Program-made: the position numbers and the translations under genes
Part shown: one piece after another, positions 1 through 6,434 of the stretch
Numbering within the stretch: position 1 is the first letter of the stretch
How the letters are laid out: every line of letters starts with the position of its first letter
From: Pseudomonadota bacterium
GTDB taxonomy: Bacteria; Pseudomonadota; Gammaproteobacteria; Woeseiales; Woeseiaceae
Length of the DNA: 8,971 nucleotides
Reading direction: 5' to 3'
Assembly: GCA_027295475.1 (NCBI GenBank)
Contig: JAPUKV010000220.1
Span: 1-8,971, forward strand
Notes under the pieces: generated by a model
What the model saw: the letters and a program-made list of their open reading frames with translations, nothing else
Told to the model about the DNA's origin: nothing
Databases searched by the model: none

Positions 1-379
1 TGTTTCCGTGTATGCCGGTCCCAATGAGTGACGAGAGTTGTGAAGTCGTTCTCAGCAGATCCAATTCCACACTGATCATGAATTCGCCGTTACCATCCGA
101 CGGTACGGTGAAATTCCCCCGCGTCTCCCCGCTGGCGAATCGCTGCTCTCCGAGCCGAATGCGATATCGTACCGACTTGATCGGTAGCGGAAACGGATTC
201 GGGTTGCTGACATCGAAGCCAAGCAGGAAAGTTTGCCGGTGAAAGTCGACGTCCGTTACCTCGACGCTCGTGAGCCTGACGGAGGGAGAGCTGATCACTG
301 CATCCATTCCGGCACAGCCAGACATCGCAACAATGGCTACAAGCGATGCGGTTCTTAATCCAAAGCTTCGACTGTTCAT
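1..379 (-). CDS. LEA14/WHy-domain lipoprotein, C-terminus beyond the window
   Basis: I translated this gene by hand from an ATG at 379 down to base 1, giving about 126 residues with no stop; it continues past the left edge. The N-terminus is a lipoprotein signal peptide: short basic start, hydrophobic stretch at about 8-19, then a lipobox M-S-G-C with Cys22. The residue after Cys is Ala rather than Asp, which by the E. coli +2 rule favours the outer membrane. The mature part (about 34-120) carries the hallmark of the water-stress/hypersensitive-response (WHy, LEA type 2) fold: a beta-strand-rich region with FDVSNPNPFPLPI at about 54-66, followed by VRYRI and a small-residue turn. Family members are envelope or desiccation-associated proteins whose bacterial role is poorly defined. 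A GGGAG ribosome-binding site lies just upstream of the ATG. The gene follows the other lipoprotein gene with a gap of only 22 bases, so the two are probably co-transcribed. The family assignment is good; the function is unknown. Confidence 0.85.
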   Translation of the reverse strand, partial: MNSRSFGLRTASLVAIVAMSGCAGMDAVISSPSVRLTSVEVTDVDFHRQTFLLGFDVSNPNPFPLPIKSVRYRIRLGEQRFASGETRGNFTVPSDGNGEFMISVELDLLRTTSQLSSLIGTGIHGN

Positions 380-401
380 AACTACTCCCGCCTTGCGATG
401 C

Positions 402-845
402 TCAATGAAGCTTCTGTCCTACTTCTCCCCACCGAGCACCGATGAGCATCCATTCGTCTTCGTCCATCTCCAGCTCCAGAGAAAATCGGTAGGCGTCGGC
501 ATTGACGCCGAGCGCGCGGCTTGTCGTTCCGATGCCGGCGACTGTAAGCAAGATTTCGGCAGCTGTGCCGTCGGTGATCGTCATTTCGTCGATTTTCATG
601 ACCAGCACAACTGCCTTCTGGCGCAGAAAATAGAAACGCAGAAGCTTGTCGATTGCATCCCGGTCATTGCCCCTGGCATCTGCATAATTCTCCGAGATCG
701 TTGCGATCAGGCTTCGACGGTCCAGATCCTCGGCGGCGCTTTCTGCGTCGGCGATCCACTGACGGAGCGCCTCTTCGGGCCCGGCAGACGGGCGCCCGCA
801 GGCGGTGAGCAACGCGCAGATCATGCATGCCGTAATCAATCGCAT
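402..845 (-). CDS. Small lipoprotein of unknown function
   Basis: The gene encodes a 147-residue protein starting at the ATG at 845. The frame is open to an earlier ATG at 872, but that would put nine residues (MFDPGKAGS) before the signal peptide. The start at 845 gives a normal lipoprotein leader: MRLITA, a hydrophobic core, and lipobox L-T-A-C with Cys16. The mature protein is highly acidic and mostly helical at first (about 22-75, with an ARGNDRDAIDKLLRFYFLR segment), then beta-like (about 75-140) and ends with a tryptophan-containing segment, EDEWMLIGARWGEV. This helix-then-sheet layout resembles NTF2-like/SnoaL-type small proteins, and I recall similar unnamed lipoproteins in gammaproteobacteria. 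That fold is an inference and no catalytic residues can be named. It is the first gene of a two-gene unit with the LEA14/WHy lipoprotein downstream. The ribosome-binding site is weak (AGG about 6 bases from the start). Confidence 0.85.
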   Translation of the reverse strand: MRLITACMICALLTACGRPSAGPEEALRQWIADAESAAEDLDRRSLIATISENYADARGNDRDAIDKLLRFYFLRQKAVVLVMKIDEMTITDGTAAEILLTVAGIGTTSRALGVNADAYRFSLELEMDEDEWMLIGARWGEVGQKLH

Positions 846-1033
846 AGAGCCTGCCTTGCCGGGATCGAACAATTAAATAGAGCTTCCCGAAATATAATGC
901 TAAAACACACTATGAGCGGATGGACTCGCCCAATTCTGTGACTTGGTTCGCAGATCGAATCGAAGCTCCCGATCATGGATGTGACCCTCATTATTGGCGG
1001 TGTGATATGGCAGTAAAATTATTGAGCGAAAGC
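846..1033. promoter_or_regulatory. Divergent intergenic region with a candidate -10 box
   Basis: This gap separates the minus-strand lipoprotein pair from the plus-strand DUF924 gene, so it must hold promoters for both. A perfect consensus -10 hexamer TATAAT lies at 893-898 on the plus strand, in an AT-rich stretch (about 870-910), but no good -35 box lies at the usual 16-18 base spacing. On the minus strand, TTAGCA near 899-904 followed after about 18 bases by TATTTA is a weak sigma-70-like candidate for the lipoprotein genes. The TATAAT would give the DUF924 mRNA a leader of about 100-130 bases. No operator or riboswitch is recognisable. All promoter calls here are from inspection only. Confidence 0.3.
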
Positions 1034-1669
1034 ATGGACGCGACGATCACTGACGATGACCAGATCCGCATGGATGCAATCCTGTCCTTTTGGTTCAGGG
1101 AGCATGAACTCAGCGCCCCACAGATCGACGGGCGCATGGATATCTGGTTTGGCGAGGACCCCGTATTCGATCACGAGATTGAAAGGGAGTTTGCAGGGGA
1201 CGTAGACAGAGCATCAGCCGGTGAGCTCAACCACTGGGCCCACGAGCCCAGGGGTCGGCTGGCCCTCATCCTGCTGCTCGACCAATTCCGGCGGAATATC
1301 TATCGCGGCACTGCCAAAGCGTTCGAGATGGATAAAGCTGCCTTGAAGCTCTGTGTCGAAGGAGCAATGGAGAAAACGGACAGGGGCCTGGCATCCATAC
1401 AGCGGGTATTTTTCTACATGCCCCTGCAACATGCCGAGTCACGCAAGGTGCAGGCAAAATCCCGAAAAATATACGAACGCCTTGCCGGGTCGGTATCAGC
1501 GACCTACAAAGAGACGTTCGAGACCATTTCCCAATTTGCCGATCTCCATGCCGACATCATCGACCGCTTCGGTCGATTTCCGCACCGCAACAAATTACTG
1601 AACCGCAAAAACAATCCCGAAGAAGACGAGTATCTGGCGGACGACAGCTCCGGTTTCGGCCAGGATTAA
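1034..1669 (+). CDS. DUF924 family protein
   Basis: The protein has 211 residues from the chosen ATG at 1034. It matches the DUF924 (COG3803) family along its whole length: AILSFWF near the N-terminus, a WFGEDPVFD segment, the diagnostic PRGRLALILLLDQF followed by RRNIYRG (about 72-92), FFYMPLQHAES (126-136) and RFGRFPHRN (178-186). The family is a soluble all-helical, TPR-like fold of about 180-200 residues, widespread in proteobacteria, with no established biochemical function. The frame stays open upstream to an ATG at 920, but that stretch (DHGCDPHYWRCD and similar) does not look like the family and lies in the promoter region. An ATG at 1007 has a GGCGGTG upstream and is the main alternative; the ATG at 1034 has GAGCGAA before it. 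The ATG at 1070, right at the start of the domain, has no ribosome-binding site. The acidic tail after residue 190 is not part of the core. It is a single-gene unit convergent with the MATE gene. Confidence 0.88.
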   Translation: MDATITDDDQIRMDAILSFWFREHELSAPQIDGRMDIWFGEDPVFDHEIEREFAGDVDRASAGELNHWAHEPRGRLALILLLDQFRRNIYRGTAKAFEMDKAALKLCVEGAMEKTDRGLASIQRVFFYMPLQHAESRKVQAKSRKIYERLAGSVSATYKETFETISQFADLHADIIDRFGRFPHRNKLLNRKNNPEEDEYLADDSSGFGQD

Positions 1670-1707
1670 TTGCGGACAGACCACGTTTTTGTCATCCGTC
1701 GGGCTCA

Positions 1708-1777
1708 CGGCATGCATCGCGTATATCCCCTCGCTCGGAATTTAAACTCACTCGCAGGACACACCCGATGCATGCCG
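1708..1777. repeat. 12-bp inverted repeat between convergent genes
   Basis: The sequence CGGCATGCATCG at 1708-1719 is repeated exactly in inverted orientation, CGATGCATGCCG, at 1766-1777, with a 46-base spacer. Partial complementarity continues into the spacer (3 of the next 5 pairs). Both arms contain the palindromic core GCATGC/ATGCAT. The repeat lies in the 150-base gap between the ends of the DUF924 gene and the MATE gene. There is no clear T-run beside it, so it is not a textbook intrinsic terminator; a protein-binding site or a 3' end mRNA-stability structure is possible. Confidence 0.5.
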
Positions 1778-1819
1778 CCCGCAATGTCAGCGAAAACCAA
1801 AACGCGGCCTGTTTCCCAA

Positions 1820-3175
1820 TTATCCCAAATGTTGCCGCGACACTCGCAGATAGCGGACCGTTAGCAATATTGCGGCGACCGACAAGCCAAGAACGAAGCC
1901 TGCCCAGACATATTGAGGCGGAAGGCGATATGTGATGGCAGCCAGATAGGCGAGTGGAAAGGCCAGGAACCAGTACGAGAATATATTGATGGCCATCGGC
2001 ACCCGTGTGTCCCTGTAACCGCGCAACACACCTGTCGCCCCGATCTGCACACCGTCGCCGATTTGAAATATTGCAGCCATCAGCAAGAGGCTGATGGCGA
2101 TCGCCTGCACCGCCGGGTCGTTTGTATAAAGACTTACGACGGCGTTCCTGAAAACCAGCAGAAACAGCGCGGTGCATGTCATGAAGAAGGCGCACATCAA
2201 AATGCCGGTTATACCGCTGAACCGGGCAGCCACCGGATCGGTAGCGCCCAGGGCATGACCAATGCGGATAGTTGCCGCGGAGCTAAGGGCCAATGGAATC
2301 ATGAACATCGTTCCCGCGAAATTAATCGCAATTTGATGCGCCGCGGTGATTTCGGCGCTACGCGTGCCCATCAAAATAGACACCGCCGAAAACAAGCCTG
2401 CTTCAGCCGTGATCATCAGTGCTATTGGTGTGCCCAGGGAAAAAATCTCCTTGAGGATGGGAATGCGAATGGGAGCTGCACGAGCGAATATCTGCAGCGG
2501 CCGATACTTTGGATGAAGATACACATACGTTCCGAGCACAATCATGATCAGCCACATCGTGATCGCGCTTGCCAAACCGCAGCCGACGACGCCCAGCGCA
2601 GGCGCACCAAAGTGGCCGAACATCAATACATAGTTCAGGAACACGTTGCATGCCAGCGCGAGCAGCGACGTGTACATGATCGGTCGGGTGTGGCCAATGC
2701 CCTCCGTCGTAAACCGGAACACCAGGAATGCGCAGATCGCGGGCGCACCAAACATGATCGCACGAACGTACGCTACGGTCTGGTCCCGAAACTCACTCGC
2801 GATGCCCACGAAACGAAGTGCCGGTTCGACCAACAACTGGGCGAGTACCAGAATCGAAACGCCGAGCACTGCGCTCAGCCAAAGCCCCTGGCGTGTGTAT
2901 GCTCCTATGAGCGACGGATTGCCCGCGCCAAAATGCCGGGCCGCAATCGGTGAGATCGCCATCATCAGCCCGAGCATTACCGTAAAACCAAGAAACCAGA
3001 CGCTCCCTCCAACTGCAACAGCGGCGAGCGCTGCCGCGCCAAGGCGTCCAGCCATCACCGCATCCGCAAATTGCATGCCTGCGATCGCAAGGTTGTTGAT
3101 GACCAGCGGACCGGCCAGGCGCAAGAGCGCCTTGGCTTCCTGACGCCAGTTTTTGCTCGGTGTAAAAGTTGTCAT
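1820..3175 (-). CDS. norM: MATE family multidrug efflux transporter (NorM type)
   Basis: The 451-residue protein is the normal length for a MATE transporter and has about 12 hydrophobic helices in two homologous halves. It sits in the inner membrane and exports cationic or amphipathic compounds in exchange for Na+ or H+. Signature segments follow the E. coli/Vibrio NorM pattern: ADAVMAGRLGAAAL in helix 1 (about 37-50), GAGN after helix 2, NYVLMFGHFGAPALGVVGCG (about 181-200), AAHQIAINFAGTMFMIPLAL with AATIRIGHALG in the C-terminal half, and VLRGYRDTRVP near the end. The assignment to the NorM branch rests on these motifs as I remember them; substrates cannot be read from sequence. The start ATG at 3175 follows a short charged N-terminus and has only a weak ribosome-binding site. 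It is transcribed divergently from the thiolase gene and ends convergent with the DUF924 gene, so it is probably a single-gene unit. No adjacent regulator is present. Confidence 0.95.
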   Translation of the reverse strand: MTTFTPSKNWRQEAKALLRLAGPLVINNLAIAGMQFADAVMAGRLGAAALAAVAVGGSVWFLGFTVMLGLMMAISPIAARHFGAGNPSLIGAYTRQGLWLSAVLGVSILVLAQLLVEPALRFVGIASEFRDQTVAYVRAIMFGAPAICAFLVFRFTTEGIGHTRPIMYTSLLALACNVFLNYVLMFGHFGAPALGVVGCGLASAITMWLIMIVLGTYVYLHPKYRPLQIFARAAPIRIPILKEIFSLGTPIALMITAEAGLFSAVSILMGTRSAEITAAHQIAINFAGTMFMIPLALSSAATIRIGHALGATDPVAARFSGITGILMCAFFMTCTALFLLVFRNAVVSLYTNDPAVQAIAISLLLMAAIFQIGDGVQIGATGVLRGYRDTRVPMAINIFSYWFLAFPLAYLAAITYRLPPQYVWAGFVLGLSVAAILLTVRYLRVSRQHLG

Positions 3176-3291
3176 TCGTATCTTGTTGTTGGTAAATCCG
3201 ACTGTAGCACGTGACGCTTCTGTTCAATGGGCGCAATAGTGTAAAGTTGCCGCACAATCGCAGCGCGCTCATTCGAATATCGGAGACAGTT
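3176..3291. promoter_or_regulatory. Divergent promoter region between MATE and thiolase genes
   Basis: This 116-base gap must contain the start signals of both genes. The plus-strand ribosome-binding site of the thiolase gene is clear (GGAGA at about 3281-3286). I see two overlapping TTGTTG hexamers at 3183-3191 that could act as a plus-strand -35 box, but the matching -10 (TAGCAC at about 3205) is poor. No operator, such as a long palindrome, is evident apart from ATTCGAAT near 3270-3277. The promoter assignment is by position. Confidence 0.3.
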
Positions 3292-4584
3292 ATGTTGCAC
3301 GATGGACAATCCATTCGGGTGGCGGTAGTCGGGGGCCTGAGGATTCCCTTCTGTCGCGCCCATTCTGTATACCGAGGCTGTTCTAACCAGGACATGATGA
3401 CTGCCACATTGAGTGCCCTGGTCGACCAGTACGACTTAAGGGATCAGACGCTCGGCGATGTTGCGCTCGGTGCGGTGATAAAGCACTCAAAGGACTGGAA
3501 TTTTGCCAGGGAATCGGTCATCGGTTCGGGACTTTCACTGAAGACGCCGGCTTTCGATTTGCAGCGTGCTTGCGGCACGAGCATCGAGGCCTGCATACAG
3601 ATCGCAAACAAAATCGCGTTGGGGCAAATCGATGCGGGCATTGCCGGTGGGGCAGATTCCATTAGCGACTCGCCCATCGTTTATCGGGACGGGCTTCGCA
3701 GAATATTGCTGGACAGTCACAGCAGCAGATCCGTACTGGGGAAGATTCTCCCCTGGTTCCGGCTTCGACCTCCGCATCTTTTACCAGAACTCCCCGGCGT
3801 CACAGAACCGCGCACGGGCCTGTCGATGGGGGAGAGTATGGAGATTACGGCGAAGGAGTGGGAAGTGCCCCGTGAGCACCAGGACCAGCTGGCCTTCGCC
3901 AGCCACGTGAAAGCGGCGAATGCATACGAGGACGGTTTTTATGACGGCCTTGTCGTTCCATACAACGGTGCCGAAGAAGACAATAACATTCGTCGGGATA
4001 CGAGCTATGAAAAACTCGCCGCCTTGAAGCCGGTTTTCGACAAGGGTGAAGGAGGAACGATGACAGCGGGTAACAGCACGCCGTTGACCGATGGCGCCGC
4101 CGCCGTGTTGCTCGCCTCCGAAGCCTGGGCAAGAAAGAAGAACCTGCCGGTCGTTGCCTACATTACATTTGTCAATGTTGCGGCCGTTAACTTTGTCGGC
4201 GCCGACGGACTCCTGATGGCGCCGGTATTTGCGGTCTCGGATATGTTAAGGAAAGCCAACCTTCCGTTGCAGGAATTCGACTTTTACGAGATTCATGAGG
4301 CTTTTGCCGCACAGACTATCGCCACGCTGAAAGCCTGGCAGTCGGAAGAGTTCTGCCGCTCGAGGCTGGGTCGTAATACGCCCCTGGGTCCGATTGAGCT
4401 TGCCAAGCTCAACGTCAAGGGTGGCAGCATCGCGATCGGACATCCGTTTGCTGCGACAGGTGCCCGGGTAATTGCCACGATGGCCAAGCTGCTGCACGAA
4501 AAAGGATCAGGGCGCGGCCTGGTGTCGGTCTGTACGGCCGGGGGCATGGGCGTGACCGCGATCATGCAAGCGGCAACGCGCTAA
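3292..4584 (+). CDS. Acetyl-CoA C-acyltransferase (thiolase, FadI type)
   Basis: The protein has 430 residues from the ATG at 3292, close to the 436 of E. coli FadI. An earlier in-frame ATG at 3211 exists, but the GGAGA ribosome-binding site 6 bases before 3292, together with thiolase homology beginning at RVAVVGGLRIPF, favours 3292. The thiolase catalytic set is complete: nucleophilic Cys94 in RACGTSIEA, His335 in EIHEAFAAQ (the HEAF form typical of FadI rather than NEAF), His384 in IGHPFAATGAR and the acid/base Cys414 in CTAGGMG. The TAGNSTPLTDGAAAVLL segment (about 258-274) is also typical. It should catalyse reversible CoA-dependent thiolysis of 3-ketoacyl-CoA or condensation of acetyl-CoA. 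It resembles the stand-alone acetyl-CoA acetyltransferase subgroup that I recall as PRK08170. No hydratase/dehydrogenase partner (FadJ/FadB) is beside it, so a role in beta-oxidation versus acetoacetyl-CoA formation cannot be settled. The next gene downstream is 112 bases away. Confidence 0.94.
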   Translation: MLHDGQSIRVAVVGGLRIPFCRAHSVYRGCSNQDMMTATLSALVDQYDLRDQTLGDVALGAVIKHSKDWNFARESVIGSGLSLKTPAFDLQRACGTSIEACIQIANKIALGQIDAGIAGGADSISDSPIVYRDGLRRILLDSHSSRSVLGKILPWFRLRPPHLLPELPGVTEPRTGLSMGESMEITAKEWEVPREHQDQLAFASHVKAANAYEDGFYDGLVVPYNGAEEDNNIRRDTSYEKLAALKPVFDKGEGGTMTAGNSTPLTDGAAAVLLASEAWARKKNLPVVAYITFVNVAAVNFVGADGLLMAPVFAVSDMLRKANLPLQEFDFYEIHEAFAAQTIATLKAWQSEEFCRSRLGRNTPLGPIELAKLNVKGGSIAIGHPFAATGARVIATMAKLLHEKGSGRGLVSVCTAGGMGVTAIMQAATR

Positions 4585-4662
4585 CGAATGCGGCCTGGCC
4601 GACATGGTCCGACGAAATATTGGTGAGCACCATCTGAACAGAGCACGGTCTTAGGCAGAGAG

Positions 4663-4690
4663 AGCAAAACACCGGCAGCAAAACGCCAGG
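4663..4690 (+). repeat. Imperfect 14-bp tandem repeat in the symporter leader
   Basis: AGCAAAACACCGGC (4663-4676) is followed directly by AGCAAAACGCCAGG (4677-4690), matching at 11 of 14 positions and sharing an exact AGCAAAAC. The second copy overlaps the region of the AGGAA ribosome-binding site of the symporter gene. It could be a regulator site or an RNA-binding site in the leader; chance is also possible for so short a repeat. Confidence 0.35.
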
Positions 4691-4696
4691 AACGTT

Positions 4697-6412
4697 ATGG
4701 GGGAATTCAGCGAAATACTGGCGACGATTAACGCCGTCCTCTGGAACGTGACCTGGCTCTATATCATTGTTGGTACAGGCATTCTTTTCACGGTCTGGAG
4801 CGGCGTTTCACAGTACAGGGCTTTGACGCATGGACCAGCCGTTGTTCGCGGCATCTACGACGACCCTGACGACCCGGGTGCGATTAATCACTTCCAGGCG
4901 CTCTCGGCGGCCCTTTCGGGTACGGTCGGGCTCGGAAATATTGGCGGCGTGGCACTCGCCATTACGCTCGGTGGTCCGGGTGCGATCTTCTGGATGTGGG
5001 TTGTTGGTTTCCTCGGCATGGCGATCAAGCTGACCGAAGTTACGATGTCGATGCTCTACAGAAACACCGACGACCCGCGGAACCCGCATGGTGGCCCGAT
5101 GTGGGTGGCTGACAAGGCGCTCGCCCGATTGAAACCGGAACTAAAATGGCTGGGCAAAGCAATCGCGATCATTTTTTGCGTCTGTCTGCTGATGTCATCG
5201 GCAACCGGCGGAAATATGTTCCAGGCCTGGAATATCGCCGAAGTCACCAACGAATATTTTGGTATTCCGGGCTGGGTTTGCGGGATCGTCCTGGCTTCGA
5301 TTGTCGCGGCGGTCATCATCGGCGGCATCACGAGAATCGGCAAGGTCGCCGGCACGTTGGTGCCGTTCATGGTCGCCCTTTATTTGCTGGTCGGCTTCTA
5401 CGTTCTTTTCCTGAACGTCGAAAAAATTCCGGGGATTTTTGCGCTGATCATCACAAACGCCTTTACACCAACGGAAGCAAGCGGCGCATTTATCGGTGGC
5501 ACGGTCGCATCCGCTTTTCTCTTCGGCATGAAACGCGCTGTTTTCTCCAATGAAGCTGGTCAAGGTTCATCGCCAATCGCGCACTCGGCGGCGAAAACCG
5601 ACGAACCTGCGCGGGAAGGATTGGTCGCGGGGCTCGAACCATTCATCGACACAATCGTTGTCTGTACTTTTACGGCGCTGATTATCCTCGCTACCGGTAT
5701 CTGGAACCGCGGCCCGGACGTCATGTTTGCGAGCGCGCCGGACGCAGTACAGACCGAGTCGGGTTGGCAATACGAGGATAGCGCAGCGCCGGATGGTGAA
5801 TGGACGGACGGCGAGATCGTTACACTTGTTGTCAAAGCAGGCGAGAACGTGGCAACCGGCCAGCCCTACCATCGCATCGATGGTGTCGTGACCGCGCAGG
5901 CTCCGGGCTTTGTGATCACTTGGGATGCTCTCGATGCCACGGTCAAACCGGAAATCGTCGCCGGTGGACTGTACAAGACTTATGTCGGTGCAACATTAAC
6001 GGCCAAAGCGCTCGATTCGGTTACACCCGGACTTGGTAAATGGCTCATCACCGTTGCGTCCTGGTTATTCGGAATATCGACCATCATCGCCTGGGCTTAT
6101 TACGGCGAGCAGGGGACCATCTATCTTGCCGGCGACAGGGGCATCCTGCCTTTCAAAGTCGTTTATTGCAGCCTGACGTTTCTCGCAACACTGGGACACA
6201 TACAGACCGACACCGACCTCGACAACATGACGGGCATCGGGCTCGGCGTGATGGTTTGGGCAAACCTGCCGATTTGCTGGATATTCGGCTATCAGGCAAT
6301 GCGAGCATACAAAGACTATATCGGCAGACTCAAAGATGGCCGCATGGGACCGGACCACCCACCACCGAGTATCGAGGATCTTCTTTCCGGAAAGGACGTC
6401 GAATCGCGTTAG
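4697..6412 (+). CDS. Alanine/glycine:cation symporter (AGCS family) with soluble insert
   Basis: The 571-residue inner-membrane protein imports small neutral amino acids such as alanine or glycine with Na+ (or H+). Family signatures are present: LSGTVGLGNIGGVALAI (about 73-89) ending in GGPGAIFWMW, PHGGPMW (130-136), GGITRIGKVAGTLVPFM (209-225), FSNEAGQGSSPIAHSAAKTD (283-302), and IDTIVVCTFTALIIL (317-331) followed later by FGISTIIAWAYYGEQ (458-472). Typical members have roughly 450-500 residues. The extra length lies mostly in one hydrophilic insert at about 338-430, where other members have a short loop (see findings). The Gln at 289 in NEAGQG is where many members have Leu or Trp. An AGGAA ribosome-binding site lies a few bases before the ATG. 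The gene lies 112 bases behind the thiolase gene, with its own leader, and may be a separate unit. The C-terminal tail (about 545-571) is hydrophilic. Substrate identity is inferred from the family only. Confidence 0.95.
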   Translation: MGEFSEILATINAVLWNVTWLYIIVGTGILFTVWSGVSQYRALTHGPAVVRGIYDDPDDPGAINHFQALSAALSGTVGLGNIGGVALAITLGGPGAIFWMWVVGFLGMAIKLTEVTMSMLYRNTDDPRNPHGGPMWVADKALARLKPELKWLGKAIAIIFCVCLLMSSATGGNMFQAWNIAEVTNEYFGIPGWVCGIVLASIVAAVIIGGITRIGKVAGTLVPFMVALYLLVGFYVLFLNVEKIPGIFALIITNAFTPTEASGAFIGGTVASAFLFGMKRAVFSNEAGQGSSPIAHSAAKTDEPAREGLVAGLEPFIDTIVVCTFTALIILATGIWNRGPDVMFASAPDAVQTESGWQYEDSAAPDGEWTDGEIVTLVVKAGENVATGQPYHRIDGVVTAQAPGFVITWDALDATVKPEIVAGGLYKTYVGATLTAKALDSVTPGLGKWLITVASWLFGISTIIAWAYYGEQGTIYLAGDRGILPFKVVYCSLTFLATLGHIQTDTDLDNMTGIGLGVMVWANLPICWIFGYQAMRAYKDYIGRLKDGRMGPDHPPPSIEDLLSGKDVESR

Positions 6413-6434
6413 CCCTTGTCTGGTCAGCTACGCG

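Noticed and set aside
270..941. Open frame of 223 codons on the plus strand across the lipoprotein genes
   Set aside because: It runs antisense to both lipoprotein genes, which have lipoboxes and recognisable composition, and its own product has no recognisable features.
1692..2195. Minus-strand frame overlapping the 3' end of the MATE gene
   Set aside because: It overlaps the MATE coding region in another frame and shows only Arg/Cys-rich shadow composition. The MATE frame ends normally, so no frameshift is implied.
1913..2953. Long open frame of 346 codons on the plus strand opposite the MATE gene
   Set aside because: The translation is rich in His, Arg, Gln and Cys with no domain pattern, as expected of an antisense shadow of a GC-biased membrane-protein gene. 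The minus strand encodes a complete, motif-bearing MATE transporter.
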